NCBI GenBank assembly: GCA_000955785.1
Contig: JYOD01000104.1
Span: 52,515-116,514 of the forward strand
Direction of reading: 5' to 3'
DNA: 64,000 nucleotides
Origin: Burkholderiaceae bacterium 16
GTDB lineage: Bacteria > Pseudomonadota > Gammaproteobacteria > Burkholderiales > Burkholderiaceae
Shown here: piece by piece, positions 53,698 through 63,542 of the stretch
How the letters are laid out: each line of letters begins with the position of its first letter
Position numbering within the stretch: position 1 is the first letter of the stretch
Translations under genes and position numbers: made by a program
The notes under the pieces: model-generated
What the model was told of the DNA's origin: nothing
Database searches by the model: none
Seen by the model: only the letters and a program-made list of their open reading frames with translations

Positions 53698-55284
53698 TCA
53701 GATTTCCTCGTACAGCGGCAGCGTCAGGAACTCGGCAAAATCTTCCGACGTGGACATCTGTTCGAAGATTTCGCCGGCGCGGTCATAGGTCCTGGTGTCG
53801 CCACCGACGAACTCCTTGACCTTGGCCAGTTCTTCCGGGATCAGCGCGCGCACCATCTCTGCGGTCACCTTGCGGCCGTCTTCCAGCTTGCCCTTGGGCG
53901 AGCGGATCCACTGCCACACTTGCGAGCGCGAGATTTCGGCGGTGGCGGCGTCTTCCATCAGGTTATGGATGGGCACGCAGCCGTTGCCGGCCAGCCAGGA
54001 GCCGAGGTAGTGGATGCCGACGTTGATGTTCATGCGCAGGCCAGCTTCGGTGATCGGGGTTTCCGGCTGGAAGTCCAGCAGGTCCTTGGCGGTCACGTTG
54101 ACGTCGTCGCGCTGCTTGCCGAACTGGTTGGGCGCGTCGCCCAGCACTGCCACGAATTCCTTCATGGCCGGCTCGACCAGGCCCGGGTGAGCCACCCAGC
54201 CGCCGTCGTAGCCGTCGGTGGCATCGCGCTTCTTGTCGTTGATGATGCCTTGCATGGCGATGGCGTTCTTCTCCGGATCGTTCTTGATCGGGATCAGTGC
54301 GCTCATGCCGCCGATGGCGGGCGCGCCGCGCTTGTGGCAGGTCTTGAGCAGCAGCAGCGCGTACGAGCGCATGAACGGCGAGGTCATGGTGACCTTGGCG
54401 CGGTCGGCCAGGCAGAAATTCTTGTCAACCTTGAACTTCTTGATGCACGAGAAGATGTAGTCCCAGCGGCCGGCGTTCAGGCCAGCGCTGTGCTCGCGCA
54501 GTTCATACAGGATTTCTTCCATCTCGAAGGCGGCCAGGATCGTTTCGATCAGCACGGTCGCCTTGACGGTGCCTTGCGGCAGGCCGATTTCGTTCTGGGC
54601 CATGACGAAGACGTCGTTCCACAGACGGGCTTCGAGGTGGCTTTCCATCTTCGGCAGATAGAAGAACGGGCCGGCGCCGCGTGCGATCTGTTCCTTGGCG
54701 TTATGGAACAGGAACAGCGCGAAATCGAAGATGCCGCCGGAGACGCGCTGGCCGTCGATGGTGACGTGCTTTTCGTCCAGGTGCCAGCCGCGCGGGCGCA
54801 CTTGCAGCGTGGCGATCTTGTCGTTGAGCTTGTAGTGCTTGCCGTTCGAGTCCAGCGTGAGGGTGCGGCGCACGGCGGCCTTGAGGTTGACCTGACCCTG
54901 CAACTGGTTGTGCCAGTTGGGGGTGTTGGAGTCCTCGAAGTCGGTCATGTAGCTGTCCGCGCCGGAGTTGAACGCGTTGATGACCATCTTGGCTTCGACC
55001 GGGCCGGTGATTTCCACGCGGCGGCAATGCAGCGCGGCGGGCACCGGCGCGACCTTCCAGTCGCCTTCGCGCACGCTCTTGGTTTCCGGCAGGAAGTCGG
55101 GCAGCTCGCCGGCGTCCAGGCGTTTGGTGCGCTCGACGCGGGCAGCCAGCAGTTGCTGGCGGCGCGGCTCGAAGGCGCGATGCAGTTTGTCCACCAGGGC
55201 CAGGGCCGCCGGCGTGAGGATATCTTCGTAGGCCGGCAGGATTTCGCCGGTAATCTTCATGCCCGCAGGCAGCGTGATGGCCAT
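53698..55284 (-). CDS. aceB: Malate synthase A
   Basis: Condenses glyoxylate with acetyl-CoA to malate in the glyoxylate shunt. 528 residues, the normal length of the A isoform. Features: RVEITGPVEAKMVINAFNSGADSYMTDFEDSNTPNW, GPFFYLPKMESHLEARLWND, VLIETILAAFEMEEILYEL, GRWDYIFSCIKKF and the malate synthase signature with catalytic Asp in NCVPIHNLMEDAATAEI-type form (GCVPIHNLMEDAATAEIS). AGGAG precedes ATG 55284. The HAD gene lies 43 bases upstream, same strand. Confidence 0.97.
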   Translation of the reverse strand: MAITLPAGMKITGEILPAYEDILTPAALALVDKLHRAFEPRRQQLLAARVERTKRLDAGELPDFLPETKSVREGDWKVAPVPAALHCRRVEITGPVEAKMVINAFNSGADSYMTDFEDSNTPNWHNQLQGQVNLKAAVRRTLTLDSNGKHYKLNDKIATLQVRPRGWHLDEKHVTIDGQRVSGGIFDFALFLFHNAKEQIARGAGPFFYLPKMESHLEARLWNDVFVMAQNEIGLPQGTVKATVLIETILAAFEMEEILYELREHSAGLNAGRWDYIFSCIKKFKVDKNFCLADRAKVTMTSPFMRSYALLLLKTCHKRGAPAIGGMSALIPIKNDPEKNAIAMQGIINDKKRDATDGYDGGWVAHPGLVEPAMKEFVAVLGDAPNQFGKQRDDVNVTAKDLLDFQPETPITEAGLRMNINVGIHYLGSWLAGNGCVPIHNLMEDAATAEISRSQVWQWIRSPKGKLEDGRKVTAEMVRALIPEELAKVKEFVGGDTRTYDRAGEIFEQMSTSEDFAEFLTLPLYEEI

Positions 55285-55327
55285 CAGTGTTCTCCTGTGT
55301 TCGATGGTTTGTTTAGGGTGCCCGCTG

Positions 55328-56029
55328 TCAAACCGCCGCACCGCGGGTGCGGGCGAATTCGAGCAGGTCGTTCATGTCGTGCCCGGTGCCGGAGGGACTC
55401 ACATCGAGCTGCTCCGCCGGATGGCCGGCACGATTGATCCAGAACGTGGTGTAGCCGTACCAGGTGGCGCCGCAAGCGTCCCAGCCGTTGGACGAGACGA
55501 AGAGGATTTCCCCGGCCGGTACGCCGAAGGCCTTGGGGCCCAGCGCGTAGGCGTCAGGCGCGGTTTTGTACATGCGCACCGCATCCACCGACAGCACGTG
55601 GTCGAACAGCCCGTGCATGCCGGCGCTCTTGACCGAGATGTCCAGCATCTCGGGATTGCCGTTGGACAGGATGCCCAGCGGCAGCCCGGCGGCCCGCAGG
55701 CGCTTGAGCGCCCCGAGGTTCTCCGGGAAGGCAGACAGGCAGGCATATTCCTTGAGCAGCTGCGCCTCCGCGGCGGGGTTCAGCACCAGTTGCAGGCGCT
55801 CGGCGGCATAGCGCAGCGCGTCCACCGTGATCGCCCAGAACGGCTTGTAGTATGCGCCGTCGGGAGCGGCCAGCGAGCGGATGCGGGTGTAGTCGATCTG
55901 CCGCTCGCGCCACAGCAGCGCCAGCGCTTCGCCCTTGCCCGGAAACAATTGCTCCGCGCGCGCGGTGACGGAATACACGTCGAACAGCGTGCCGTAGGCG
56001 TCGAAGACGACTGCGCGGATCTTTTGCAT
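55328..56029 (-). CDS. Haloacid dehalogenase type II-like protein
   Basis: HAD-superfamily hydrolase of 233 residues matching L-2-haloacid dehalogenases: nucleophile Asp in VVFDAYGTLFDVYS, RQIDYTRIRSLAA (substrate Arg region), GILSNGNPEMLD (Ser/Asn), RMYKTAPDAYAL (Lys) and VSSNGWDACGATWYGYTTFWINR. It hydrolyses 2-haloalkanoic acids in known members. It lies directly upstream of aceB, so glycolate or glyoxylate formed from haloacetate would feed malate synthase. It is divergent from a LysR gene. Confidence 0.87.
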   Translation of the reverse strand: MQKIRAVVFDAYGTLFDVYSVTARAEQLFPGKGEALALLWRERQIDYTRIRSLAAPDGAYYKPFWAITVDALRYAAERLQLVLNPAAEAQLLKEYACLSAFPENLGALKRLRAAGLPLGILSNGNPEMLDISVKSAGMHGLFDHVLSVDAVRMYKTAPDAYALGPKAFGVPAGEILFVSSNGWDACGATWYGYTTFWINRAGHPAEQLDVSPSGTGHDMNDLLEFARTRGAAV

Positions 56030-56095
56030 GAGCTGAAGCGGTTCCCCTGGGCAAACCCGGCAGGCCAGCGCATTGCGTGGGCCTGTACACCAATG

Positions 56096-56107
56096 AATGC
56101 ATGCATT
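56096..56107. promoter_or_regulatory. 12-bp palindrome in the HAD/LysR divergent region
   Basis: AATGCATGCATT is a perfect 12-bp palindrome 67 bases upstream of the HAD gene ATG and about 165 bases upstream of the LysR start. Possible operator; no T-N11-A LysR-type site was found overlapping it. Confidence 0.35.
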
Positions 56108-56271
56108 GTAGGGAGGCGTTGCGGTGCGGCAAAGTCGGCCCGGGTCACTTGATCTTTTACTTTTACCCCACTAATCTTTGCGAACGCTGTAAAGAATAGG
56201 CACCAAATCCACCCCATTGCTTCAAGCCCCCCGATTTTTGGGCGGCATGAGGCACAAAACTGGCGAATACT

Positions 56272-57222
56272 GTGGATCATTTCAAGCAATTGGAGACGTT
56301 CGTCTCCGTGGCCGCGCGCGGCAGCCTGTCGGCGGCGGCGGCGGCGGAGGGCGTGGCGCCTGCCATCATCGGGCGCCGCATCGATGCGCTGGAAGAGCGC
56401 CTGGGCGTCAAGCTGCTGCTGCGCACCACCCGCAAGATCAGCCTGACCTTCGAGGGCTCGGCGTTCCTGGAAGACTGCCAGCGCATCCTCAACGACCTGC
56501 ACAACGCCGAAGCCAGCGTCTCGGCCGGCGGCGTCAAGGCCAGCGGCCACCTGCGCGTGACCGCGCCGGCTGGCTACGGACGCAAGCATGTGGCGCCGCT
56601 GGTGCCGCTGTTCATCGAGTCGCATCCGGATGTGACCATTACCCTGGACCTGTCCGACCGCGTGGTCGACCTGGTCAACGAGGGCTTCGACTGCGCCATC
56701 CGCCTGGGCGACCTGCCCGATTCCAGCCTGGTCTCGATCCGCCTGGCCGAGAACCGGCGCGTGGTAGTGGCCTCTCCCAATTACCTGTCGCGCCACGGCG
56801 TACCCGCCCTGCCCGAGGACCTGACCCGCCACAATTGCCTGGCCTTCGGCGCCAGCGCCAATGTGCAGCGCGGCTGGTCCTTCCAGCAGGAAGGACGCCC
56901 CCTCACCGTCAAGGTAGGCGGCACCATGGAATGCTCCGATGGCGCGGTGCTGCACGCCTGGTGCCTGCAAGGCCACGGGCTGGCCTGGCGCTCATGGTGG
57001 GAGGTGGGGCAAGAGATCGCGAGTGGCCGGCTGATCACCGTGCTGGATGAGTTCCAGGCGCCGCCGATCGGCATCCATGCGGTCTTTCCGCAGCGCAAGC
57101 ACTTGCCGCTGCGCGTGCGGCTGTTTATCGACCACCTGAAGAACACCTACGGGAATCCGGCGTACTGGCGGCGCGCAGAACAAGCTTCCGCAGCCAGGCA
57201 GCAACTGGTGGTCAATCAGTAA
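56272..57222 (+). CDS. LysR-family transcriptional regulator
   Basis: A 316-residue regulator with an N-terminal winged HTH (FKQLETFVSVAARGSLSAAAAAEGVAPAIIGRRIDALEERLGVKLLLRTTR) and a PBP2-type effector domain (YGRKHVAPLVPLFIESHPDVTI; GFDCAIRLGDLPDSSLV). The start is GTG 56272 (MDHFKQLE). The HTH contains a run of Ala coded by a GGC-type trinucleotide repeat. It is divergent from the HAD-aceB pair, the usual position of a local LysR regulator, so control of that pair is plausible but unproven. Confidence 0.9.
   Translation: MDHFKQLETFVSVAARGSLSAAAAAEGVAPAIIGRRIDALEERLGVKLLLRTTRKISLTFEGSAFLEDCQRILNDLHNAEASVSAGGVKASGHLRVTAPAGYGRKHVAPLVPLFIESHPDVTITLDLSDRVVDLVNEGFDCAIRLGDLPDSSLVSIRLAENRRVVVASPNYLSRHGVPALPEDLTRHNCLAFGASANVQRGWSFQQEGRPLTVKVGGTMECSDGAVLHAWCLQGHGLAWRSWWEVGQEIASGRLITVLDEFQAPPIGIHAVFPQRKHLPLRVRLFIDHLKNTYGNPAYWRRAEQASAARQQLVVNQ
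56331..56346 (+). repeat. GCG/GGC trinucleotide run in the LysR HTH
   Basis: About five GGC/GCG units encoding consecutive Ala in the first half of the helix-turn-helix. In-frame length changes would alter the DNA-binding region. Confidence 0.75.
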
Positions 57223-57334
57223 TTTGATATAAGGCAATGACGCATGAGCCACCCCTGCCTACAATGAAATCCGACAGGTGCCGTGCGGCCTGCCCCCCCA
57301 CCACCCGTTAAACCGCGTCCCTAAGGAGTCCAGC

Positions 57335-57769
57335 ATGTTCAAGCACATCCTGCTACCCACCGACGGTTCGGAGCTGTCCAAGAAAGCCATCGACGGCGCG
57401 CTGGAACTGGCCAAGACGATCAATGCGCGGGTCACCGCCTATGTCTGCCTGGAGGAATATCCCTACACGCCCTTCAGCGAGATCGTGGTGGAAGCGCCCC
57501 AGGCCTTCAAGGACCGCATCGAAAGCCAGGCCAAGCTGTACCTGAAGGAAGTGGAAACCGCAGCCAGGGCCGACGGCATCAGCTTTGACGCCGACATGAG
57601 CACCTTTGCCGTGCCCTACCTGGGCATCATCGACGCGGCCGAGCGCCATGGCTGCGACGTGATCTTCATGGCATCGCATGGCAGGCGCGGGCTCTCCGGC
57701 CTGTTGCTGGGCAGCGAAACGCAGAAGGTGCTCACGCACACAGACATTCCGGTCATCGTGTATCGCTGA
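57335..57769 (+). CDS. Universal stress protein (UspA family)
   Basis: Single-domain Usp of 144 residues: MFKHILLPTDGSELSKKAIDGAL at the N-terminus and the ATP-binding end motif FMASHGRRGLSGLLLGSETQKVL (G-x2-G-x9-G-S). AAGGAG lies about 7 bases before ATG 57335. Usually induced under stress or growth arrest. It follows LysR on the same strand after 112 bases and ends in a strong bidirectional terminator. Confidence 0.93.
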   Translation: MFKHILLPTDGSELSKKAIDGALELAKTINARVTAYVCLEEYPYTPFSEIVVEAPQAFKDRIESQAKLYLKEVETAARADGISFDADMSTFAVPYLGIIDAAERHGCDVIFMASHGRRGLSGLLLGSETQKVLTHTDIPVIVYR

Positions 57770-57806
57770 GCGCCGGCACGCGCCATGGCATGAGGCGATG
57801 GAATTC

Positions 57807-57843
57807 AAAAAGGCTGGCTGCCCGTCGGGGCAGCCAGCCTTTT
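57807..57843. terminator. Bidirectional terminator between uspA-like and M48 genes
   Basis: GGCTGGCTGCCC, loop GTCG, GGGCAGCCAGCC: a 12-bp stem with AAAAA before and TTTT after, so it can stop transcription from both sides. It lies 38 bases after the usp stop and 43 before the M48 stop. Confidence 0.9.
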
Positions 57844-57885
57844 CAACCTTCCGTCCTTCCGTCCAACCGGCTGCGCCGGTTGTGA

Positions 57886-58638
57886 TCAGCTGGCCGACTT
57901 GATGCGGTCTTCGATATGCTTGGCGCGCTCTTCCGAGCCCGGGTGCGACGAGAACATGCTCGACTTGCCGCCGTCCAGCTTGGCCAGCTTCTGGAACGCC
58001 GAGACCAGGCCGCGGGTATTGGCCTTGTTCTTGGTCAGCACGTCGAACGAGTAGTCGTCGGCGGCGCTCTCCTGCGTTTGCGAGAATTGCGCGTTGATCA
58101 GCTGCTCGCCCAGTTCGCCCAGTTGCGAGGCCGACAAGGCAGCCACGGCGCCATTGCCGCTGGCGGCCAGCGCGCCGCGCGCCGCCATGGCGGCGTATGC
58201 CACCTGCATCTTGTTCTTGGTGTGGCCCAGGGCCACGTGACCCAGTTCGTGGCCAACCACGCCGCGCACTTCGTCGTCGGTCATCATGTCCATCAGGCCG
58301 CTGTACACGCGCACGCAGCCGTTTGCCATGGCCCAGGCGTTGACGTCCTTGGTCAGGTAGACCTTGGCATTGACGTTCGGCACGCCGGCCGACTGCACGC
58401 CGGCCATGATCTTGGTCAGGCGCTTGGCGTAGTTGCTGCTGGGCGCAGCAATCTTGTTGGTGCTGTCGAGCTCGGCGCACGACTTGTCGGACATGGTCTT
58501 GACGTCGCCGTCGCTCAGGGAGGCCGCCTTGAACAGCGACGTGCCGGCACCCATCATGCCGTCGACATTGGTGCCGGCGCAGCCGACCAGAATGGCGGAA
58601 AGACCGGCGATGGCCGCCAGGGAAAGTTTGTGCTTCAT
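57886..58638 (-). CDS. M48-family lipoprotein metallopeptidase
   Basis: Zinc peptidase of 250 residues, probably an outer-membrane or periplasmic lipoprotein of the LoiP/YcaL group. It has a lipoprotein signal MKHKLSLAAIAGLSAILVGC with Cys20 then AGTN, the zinc motif GVVGHELGHVALGH (HExxH), and the third ligand region QTQESAADDYSFDVL. The C-terminal SSHPGSEERAKHIEDRI is the M48 tail. Starting at ATG 58638 (residue 10 of a longer frame) puts the signal peptide at the N-terminus. Such proteases degrade misfolded envelope proteins. Confidence 0.9.
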   Translation of the reverse strand: MKHKLSLAAIAGLSAILVGCAGTNVDGMMGAGTSLFKAASLSDGDVKTMSDKSCAELDSTNKIAAPSSNYAKRLTKIMAGVQSAGVPNVNAKVYLTKDVNAWAMANGCVRVYSGLMDMMTDDEVRGVVGHELGHVALGHTKNKMQVAYAAMAARGALAASGNGAVAALSASQLGELGEQLINAQFSQTQESAADDYSFDVLTKNKANTRGLVSAFQKLAKLDGGKSSMFSSHPGSEERAKHIEDRIKSAS

Positions 58639-58998
58639 GCTTGGTTTTCTTCTTGGAATGTGCACCGGCTGGATTGCCGCCAGTGATCTTTATGGATATG
58701 CGCCGGTGACAAACCGGCAACCCTGCTGCGTGCCTCTTTTGACACACGGGCGGAATCATATCGCTGAAATCATTCCAAGTGAACTGCATATGTCTTAATC
58801 GCTACAGATACAATTTTTGACATTTCTCGCACCCCGGCCGCATCTCCCCTGCCGGTCCGGGCATCCACCAGGCGCCAGAAAGCAAAAAACCGCGCCGTCC
58901 CCGAGAGAGACCCAGCGCGGCGCCTAAATGAAGGGCGTGATGGTCGCACGCCCTCCAGGTGACCAGCTATTGATCTGAAGATCCGAAGATCCGAAACA
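58639..58998. other. Intergenic region between the M48 gene and aceA
   Basis: 360 bases. It contains the aceA terminator at 58884 and the M48 promoter, for which no clear hexamers were found. Confidence 0.5.
58884..58920 (-). terminator. Terminator of aceA
   Basis: On the minus strand CCGCGC and GCGCGG flank a 19-base loop that can pair further at GTC/GAC, followed by TTTTTT. It lies about 80 bases beyond the aceA stop. Confidence 0.6.
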
Positions 58999-60294
<1,296 letters not shown>

Positions 60295-60455
60295 TTCACT
60301 CTCCTAGTGATTGAGACGGGTATGGCATAAGAAACTTGCGACAGGCTTGCCGGACCATGGTGCCGAGCTTGCCGACCGGTGCGCTTCGGGGGCTGGTTTG
60401 GAGGCCGGGTCCTGCTGCCTCGCCACCCCTGTTTTTTTGCGCTTCAAGTCATGTG

Positions 60456-60467
60456 TCTTATATAAGA
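60456..60467. promoter_or_regulatory. Perfect palindrome upstream of aceA
   Basis: TCTTATATAAGA, 162 bases before the aceA ATG. Its twofold symmetry suggests a regulator site; the TATA core could also be a -10. The cognate factor is not identified from the sequence. Confidence 0.45.
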
Positions 60468-60661
60468 GTGTAGGGAAACGTCCCGCGTCGCAACAGCACG
60501 GAATGCAGTCGTTGCTGAGTTTTTTTCCTGTTTTTAATCAATAGCTTACGCAGAACATTTCACGATACGGCAAGCTGTTTTCCATCATGAGAAACGGCAG
60601 TTGTGCCTCGCATCTACATTTTTTGCCGCGCAAAACACCTTTCCGCATTGTGAAAAATGAA

Positions 60662-60680
60662 CGGCCGGCAGTGCCGGCCG
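60662..60680 (-). terminator. Hairpin after the gamma-glutamylcyclotransferase-fold gene
   Basis: 8-bp stem with a 3-base loop, 46 bases beyond the stop on the minus strand, followed after four bases by ATTTTTC. Probable weak terminator. Confidence 0.55.
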
Positions 60681-60725
60681 CGATGCTGCCCAAGGCGGAA
60701 CGCATCCAGCACCGCCCCTGCGGTC

Positions 60726-61145
60726 CTACGCAGGCGGATTTGCCTCGCGCTCACGCCGGTAAGCCACCCAGTCCCCGGAGGCAATGCGCGGCAAACCCGC
60801 CACCGCGTCCTCCCCCACCGGGTACAGCAGGCAGCGCACGGCCTGGCCGCCAGCCGTCACCACCCGCTCCTCGCGAACGAACAGCGTGGCCTGGCCCGGA
60901 TAAACCTCTTCGATTTCGTCGAGCACCGGCACCAGGGCGGCATCCACCTCGTACAAATCGCCAGCCACGCCGGGGGCGCCTGCATCCAGCACCAGGCCGG
61001 GATAGGTGCCGAAGTCATAGAGCCGGCCCGGCACGGTGGCGCCGCCGAGCAGGCGCGGCGCGGCAATGCCGTGCTTGCGCGCGGCCGCGTTGAGGTCGTT
61101 GACTTCGCCCGCGCGCAGGGTGCCGTAGACAAATACCACCGGCAT
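60726..61145 (-). CDS. Gamma-glutamylcyclotransferase-fold protein (AIG2/YtfP-like)
   Basis: A 139-residue BtrG/AIG2-like protein: VFVYGTLRAGEVN (the Y-G-T-L-R/K signature), GATVPGRLYDFGTYPGLVLD, GDLYEVDAALVPVLDEIEEVYPG with the catalytic-position Glu near the acidic D-E-I-E-E, and a basic tail. Family members open or close gamma-glutamyl amides, but many have no known substrate. It follows rraA after 2 bases and is probably co-translated. Confidence 0.82.
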   Translation of the reverse strand: MPVVFVYGTLRAGEVNDLNAAARKHGIAAPRLLGGATVPGRLYDFGTYPGLVLDAGAPGVAGDLYEVDAALVPVLDEIEEVYPGQATLFVREERVVTAGGQAVRCLLYPVGEDAVAGLPRIASGDWVAYRREREANPPA

Positions 61146-61147
61146 GC

Positions 61148-61645
61148 TCAGCCCTCCAGCTTGCTGTCCGCCACCAGCACGCCGTCGGCGTCGGCATAGA
61201 TCCAGTTGCCGGGCCGCACCACGGCGCCGGGCATCTGCACCGTGACCTCGCGCTCGCCCACATTGCGCTTCTGGCTTTTCTGCGGATGCACGGCCAGGGC
61301 GCGCACGCCGATATCGCAGACCGCAAGCTCAGCGCTATCGCGCACGCAGCCATTGACGATGATGCCGGCCCAGCCGTTTTTCTCGGCCAGCACGCCAAGG
61401 TTGCCGCCCACCAGCGCGCCGCGCAGCGAGCCGCCGCCGTCGACCACCAGCACGCGGCCGTTGCCGGGCGACTCGAGCGCTTCGCGCACCAGCGAATTGT
61501 CCTCGAACAGCTTCAGCGTGGCGGCCGGGCCGGAAAACGCGGCGCGTTTGCCGAAATGGCGGAATACCGGCGCCAGCACGTGCAGCGAGCCATCGGCCAG
61601 CCGTGCCTCATTGGCGTCGCACAGATCGGTGGTAGCAAAGCTCAT
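61148..61645 (-). CDS. rraA: RraA-family protein (RNase E regulator / HMG aldolase)
   Basis: A 165-residue protein of the RraA family. Conserved segments: FATTDLCDANEA, VLVVDGGGSLRGALVGGNLGVLAEKNGWAGIIVNGCVRDSAEL (the G-x-N/L-x...R-D metal and substrate box) and GVRALAVHPQKSQKRNVGE. In E. coli it inhibits RNase E; plant and some bacterial members are 4-hydroxy-4-methyl-2-oxoglutarate aldolases. Which role applies cannot be settled here. It lies 66 bases after the TPP enzyme gene and 2 bases before the next. Confidence 0.9.
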   Translation of the reverse strand: MSFATTDLCDANEARLADGSLHVLAPVFRHFGKRAAFSGPAATLKLFEDNSLVREALESPGNGRVLVVDGGGSLRGALVGGNLGVLAEKNGWAGIIVNGCVRDSAELAVCDIGVRALAVHPQKSQKRNVGEREVTVQMPGAVVRPGNWIYADADGVLVADSKLEG

Positions 61646-61711
61646 GAAGAACTCCCTGATCAGAAAGGTGGAAAGAACAGGTTAGACGAGACGAGGCGAT
61701 GGCGGCCCGCC

Positions 61712-63454
61712 TCAGGACGCGCCCCGCGCGGCCAGCGCCTGGTCGCGAATGGCCTGCAGCGTGGTGCGCGGCGTGATCTGTTCCGGATCGATGCGGATCT
61801 CGATCAGGCTGGCAACCGGTGCGGCCAGCGCCTCGCGCAAGGCCGGCTCGAACTCTTCGTTGCGGGTCACGACGGCGCCACGCGCGCCATAAGCCCGCGC
61901 CAGCGCGGCGAAATCCGGGTTGCGCAGTTCGGTGCCGCTCACATGGCCGGGATACTCCCGCTCCTGGTGCATGCGGATGGTGCCGTACATGCCGTTGTTG
62001 ACGACGATGATGATCACGGCCGCGCCATACTGCATCGCCGTGGCGAGCTCCTGGCCATTCATCAGGAAGCAGCCATCCCCGGCCAGCGCCACCACCGTGC
62101 GCCCTGGAAAGGCGATCTTGGCGCCCACTGCCGCGGGCACCCCGTAGCCCATGGCGCCGCTGGTCGGCGCAAGCTGGCCGCGGCCGCCGCCGGCAAAGGG
62201 GCGATAGCGGAAATAGCGGTGCAGCCAGCTAGCGTAGTTGCCCGCGCCGTTGGTCACCACGGCATCGGCCGGCAGCACGGTATCCAGCGTGCGCACGATG
62301 GCGGCCATGTCCACGCCCTGCCCGGTATAGGGCGGCGGTGCCAGGTAGGCTTCGTAACCGGCGTGCGCCGCGGCGGTCCATGCCTGCCAGCGCGGCGTGG
62401 CGGGGGCATCAAGCTGGGCCAGCCGTTTCGCGATGGCCGGCATAGAGGCCTGCACCATCAGGTCGGCCTGGTAGACGCTGCCCAGTTCCTCGGCGCCCGC
62501 ATGGACATGGATCAGGGCCTGCGCCGGCCGCGGCGCGGCCAGCAGCGCATAGCCCCCGGTGGTCATCTCGCCCAGCCTCGGGCCGATGGCAAGCACCAGG
62601 TCGGCGGCGCGGATGCGTTCGGCCAGTTGCGGGTTGATGCCGATACCGACATCGCCCGCATAGCTGGCGTGGCGGCTGTCGAACAGGTCCTGGAAGCGAA
62701 AGGCGCAGCCCACCGGCAACTGGAAGCGCTCGGCAAAATGCTGCAGGTCCTGGCAGGCCTCGGGCGTCCAGCCGCTGCCGCCGGCAATCACGAAAGGCCG
62801 CTCTGCGCTGGCCAGCATACTGGCCAGGCGGGCCAGATCGCCCTCGCCCGGCCAACTCATGACGCGCTGGTAGTGCGCCAGCTGCGTTACGGCAACCTGC
62901 TGGGTCAGCATGTCCTCCGGCAGCGCCAGGACCACGGGGCCGGGCCTGCCCGAGGTAGCGGTCTGGTAAGCGCGCGCGATGTATTCGGGAATCCGCTCGG
63001 CCCGCTCGATCTGCGCCACCCACTTGGCCATCTGGCCGAACATGCGGCGGTAGTCGATCTCCTGGAAGGCCTCGCGATCGGCAAAATCGCTGCCGACCTG
63101 GCCGATGAAGAGAATCATCGGCGTGGAATCCTGGTACGCCGTATGGACGCCGATGCTGGCATTGGTGGCGCCTGGGCCGCGTGTGCAGAACGCCAGGCCG
63201 GGCTGCCCGGTCAACTTGCCGCAGGCTTCGGCCATGACCGCCGCGCCCCCTTCCTGCCGGCAGATCACGAAGCGCAGGCGGTCGCGCCGCGCATGGAAGC
63301 CGTCGAGCACCGCCAGGTAGCTCTCGCCCGGGACGCCGAACGCCAGCTCGGCGCCGTGCGCCAGCAGCGCATCGACCAGGATATGGCCGCCCTGCTGGAG
63401 CAGCGGTACCCCGTCGGGGGCGGCATGGGACGGCGTGGCGGCAGGATTGACCAT
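61712..63454 (-). CDS. Thiamine-diphosphate enzyme, acetolactate-synthase-like
   Basis: A 580-residue TPP-dependent decarboxylase/ligase. N-terminal Pyr domain with catalytic Glu in VICRQEGGAAVMAEACGKLTG, GPGATNASIGVHTAYQDSTPMI, a central domain (SAERPFVIAGGSGW) and the C-terminal PP domain GDGCFLMNGQELATAMQYGA with GDG...NN (VVNNGMYGTIRMHQE). It resembles the large subunit of acetolactate synthase but no small subunit is beside it, so it may be a catabolic ALS or another 2-oxo-acid decarboxylase. ATG 63454 (MVNPAATPS) has no clear ribosome site; upstream residues look unconserved. Confidence 0.85.
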   Translation of the reverse strand: MVNPAATPSHAAPDGVPLLQQGGHILVDALLAHGAELAFGVPGESYLAVLDGFHARRDRLRFVICRQEGGAAVMAEACGKLTGQPGLAFCTRGPGATNASIGVHTAYQDSTPMILFIGQVGSDFADREAFQEIDYRRMFGQMAKWVAQIERAERIPEYIARAYQTATSGRPGPVVLALPEDMLTQQVAVTQLAHYQRVMSWPGEGDLARLASMLASAERPFVIAGGSGWTPEACQDLQHFAERFQLPVGCAFRFQDLFDSRHASYAGDVGIGINPQLAERIRAADLVLAIGPRLGEMTTGGYALLAAPRPAQALIHVHAGAEELGSVYQADLMVQASMPAIAKRLAQLDAPATPRWQAWTAAAHAGYEAYLAPPPYTGQGVDMAAIVRTLDTVLPADAVVTNGAGNYASWLHRYFRYRPFAGGGRGQLAPTSGAMGYGVPAAVGAKIAFPGRTVVALAGDGCFLMNGQELATAMQYGAAVIIIVVNNGMYGTIRMHQEREYPGHVSGTELRNPDFAALARAYGARGAVVTRNEEFEPALREALAAPVASLIEIRIDPEQITPRTTLQAIRDQALAARGAS

Positions 63455-63542
63455 GGGCGGAGGACAAGTTGATGGTTCCGTGCGGAACCGTGGATCAGGA
63501 ATTCGGTAACAGCACCGGGGGGCAATCGAGGCCGGAAGCGTG

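Larger units (their letters stand above)
60295..60725. other. aceA upstream region
   Basis: 431 bases with the lowest G+C of the window near 60430-60660. It contains the palindrome TCTTATATAAGA (60456-60467) and a hairpin at 60662-60680 (CGGCCGGC, loop AGT, GCCGGCCG) that may end the gene to its right. No supported open frame. Confidence 0.5.
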
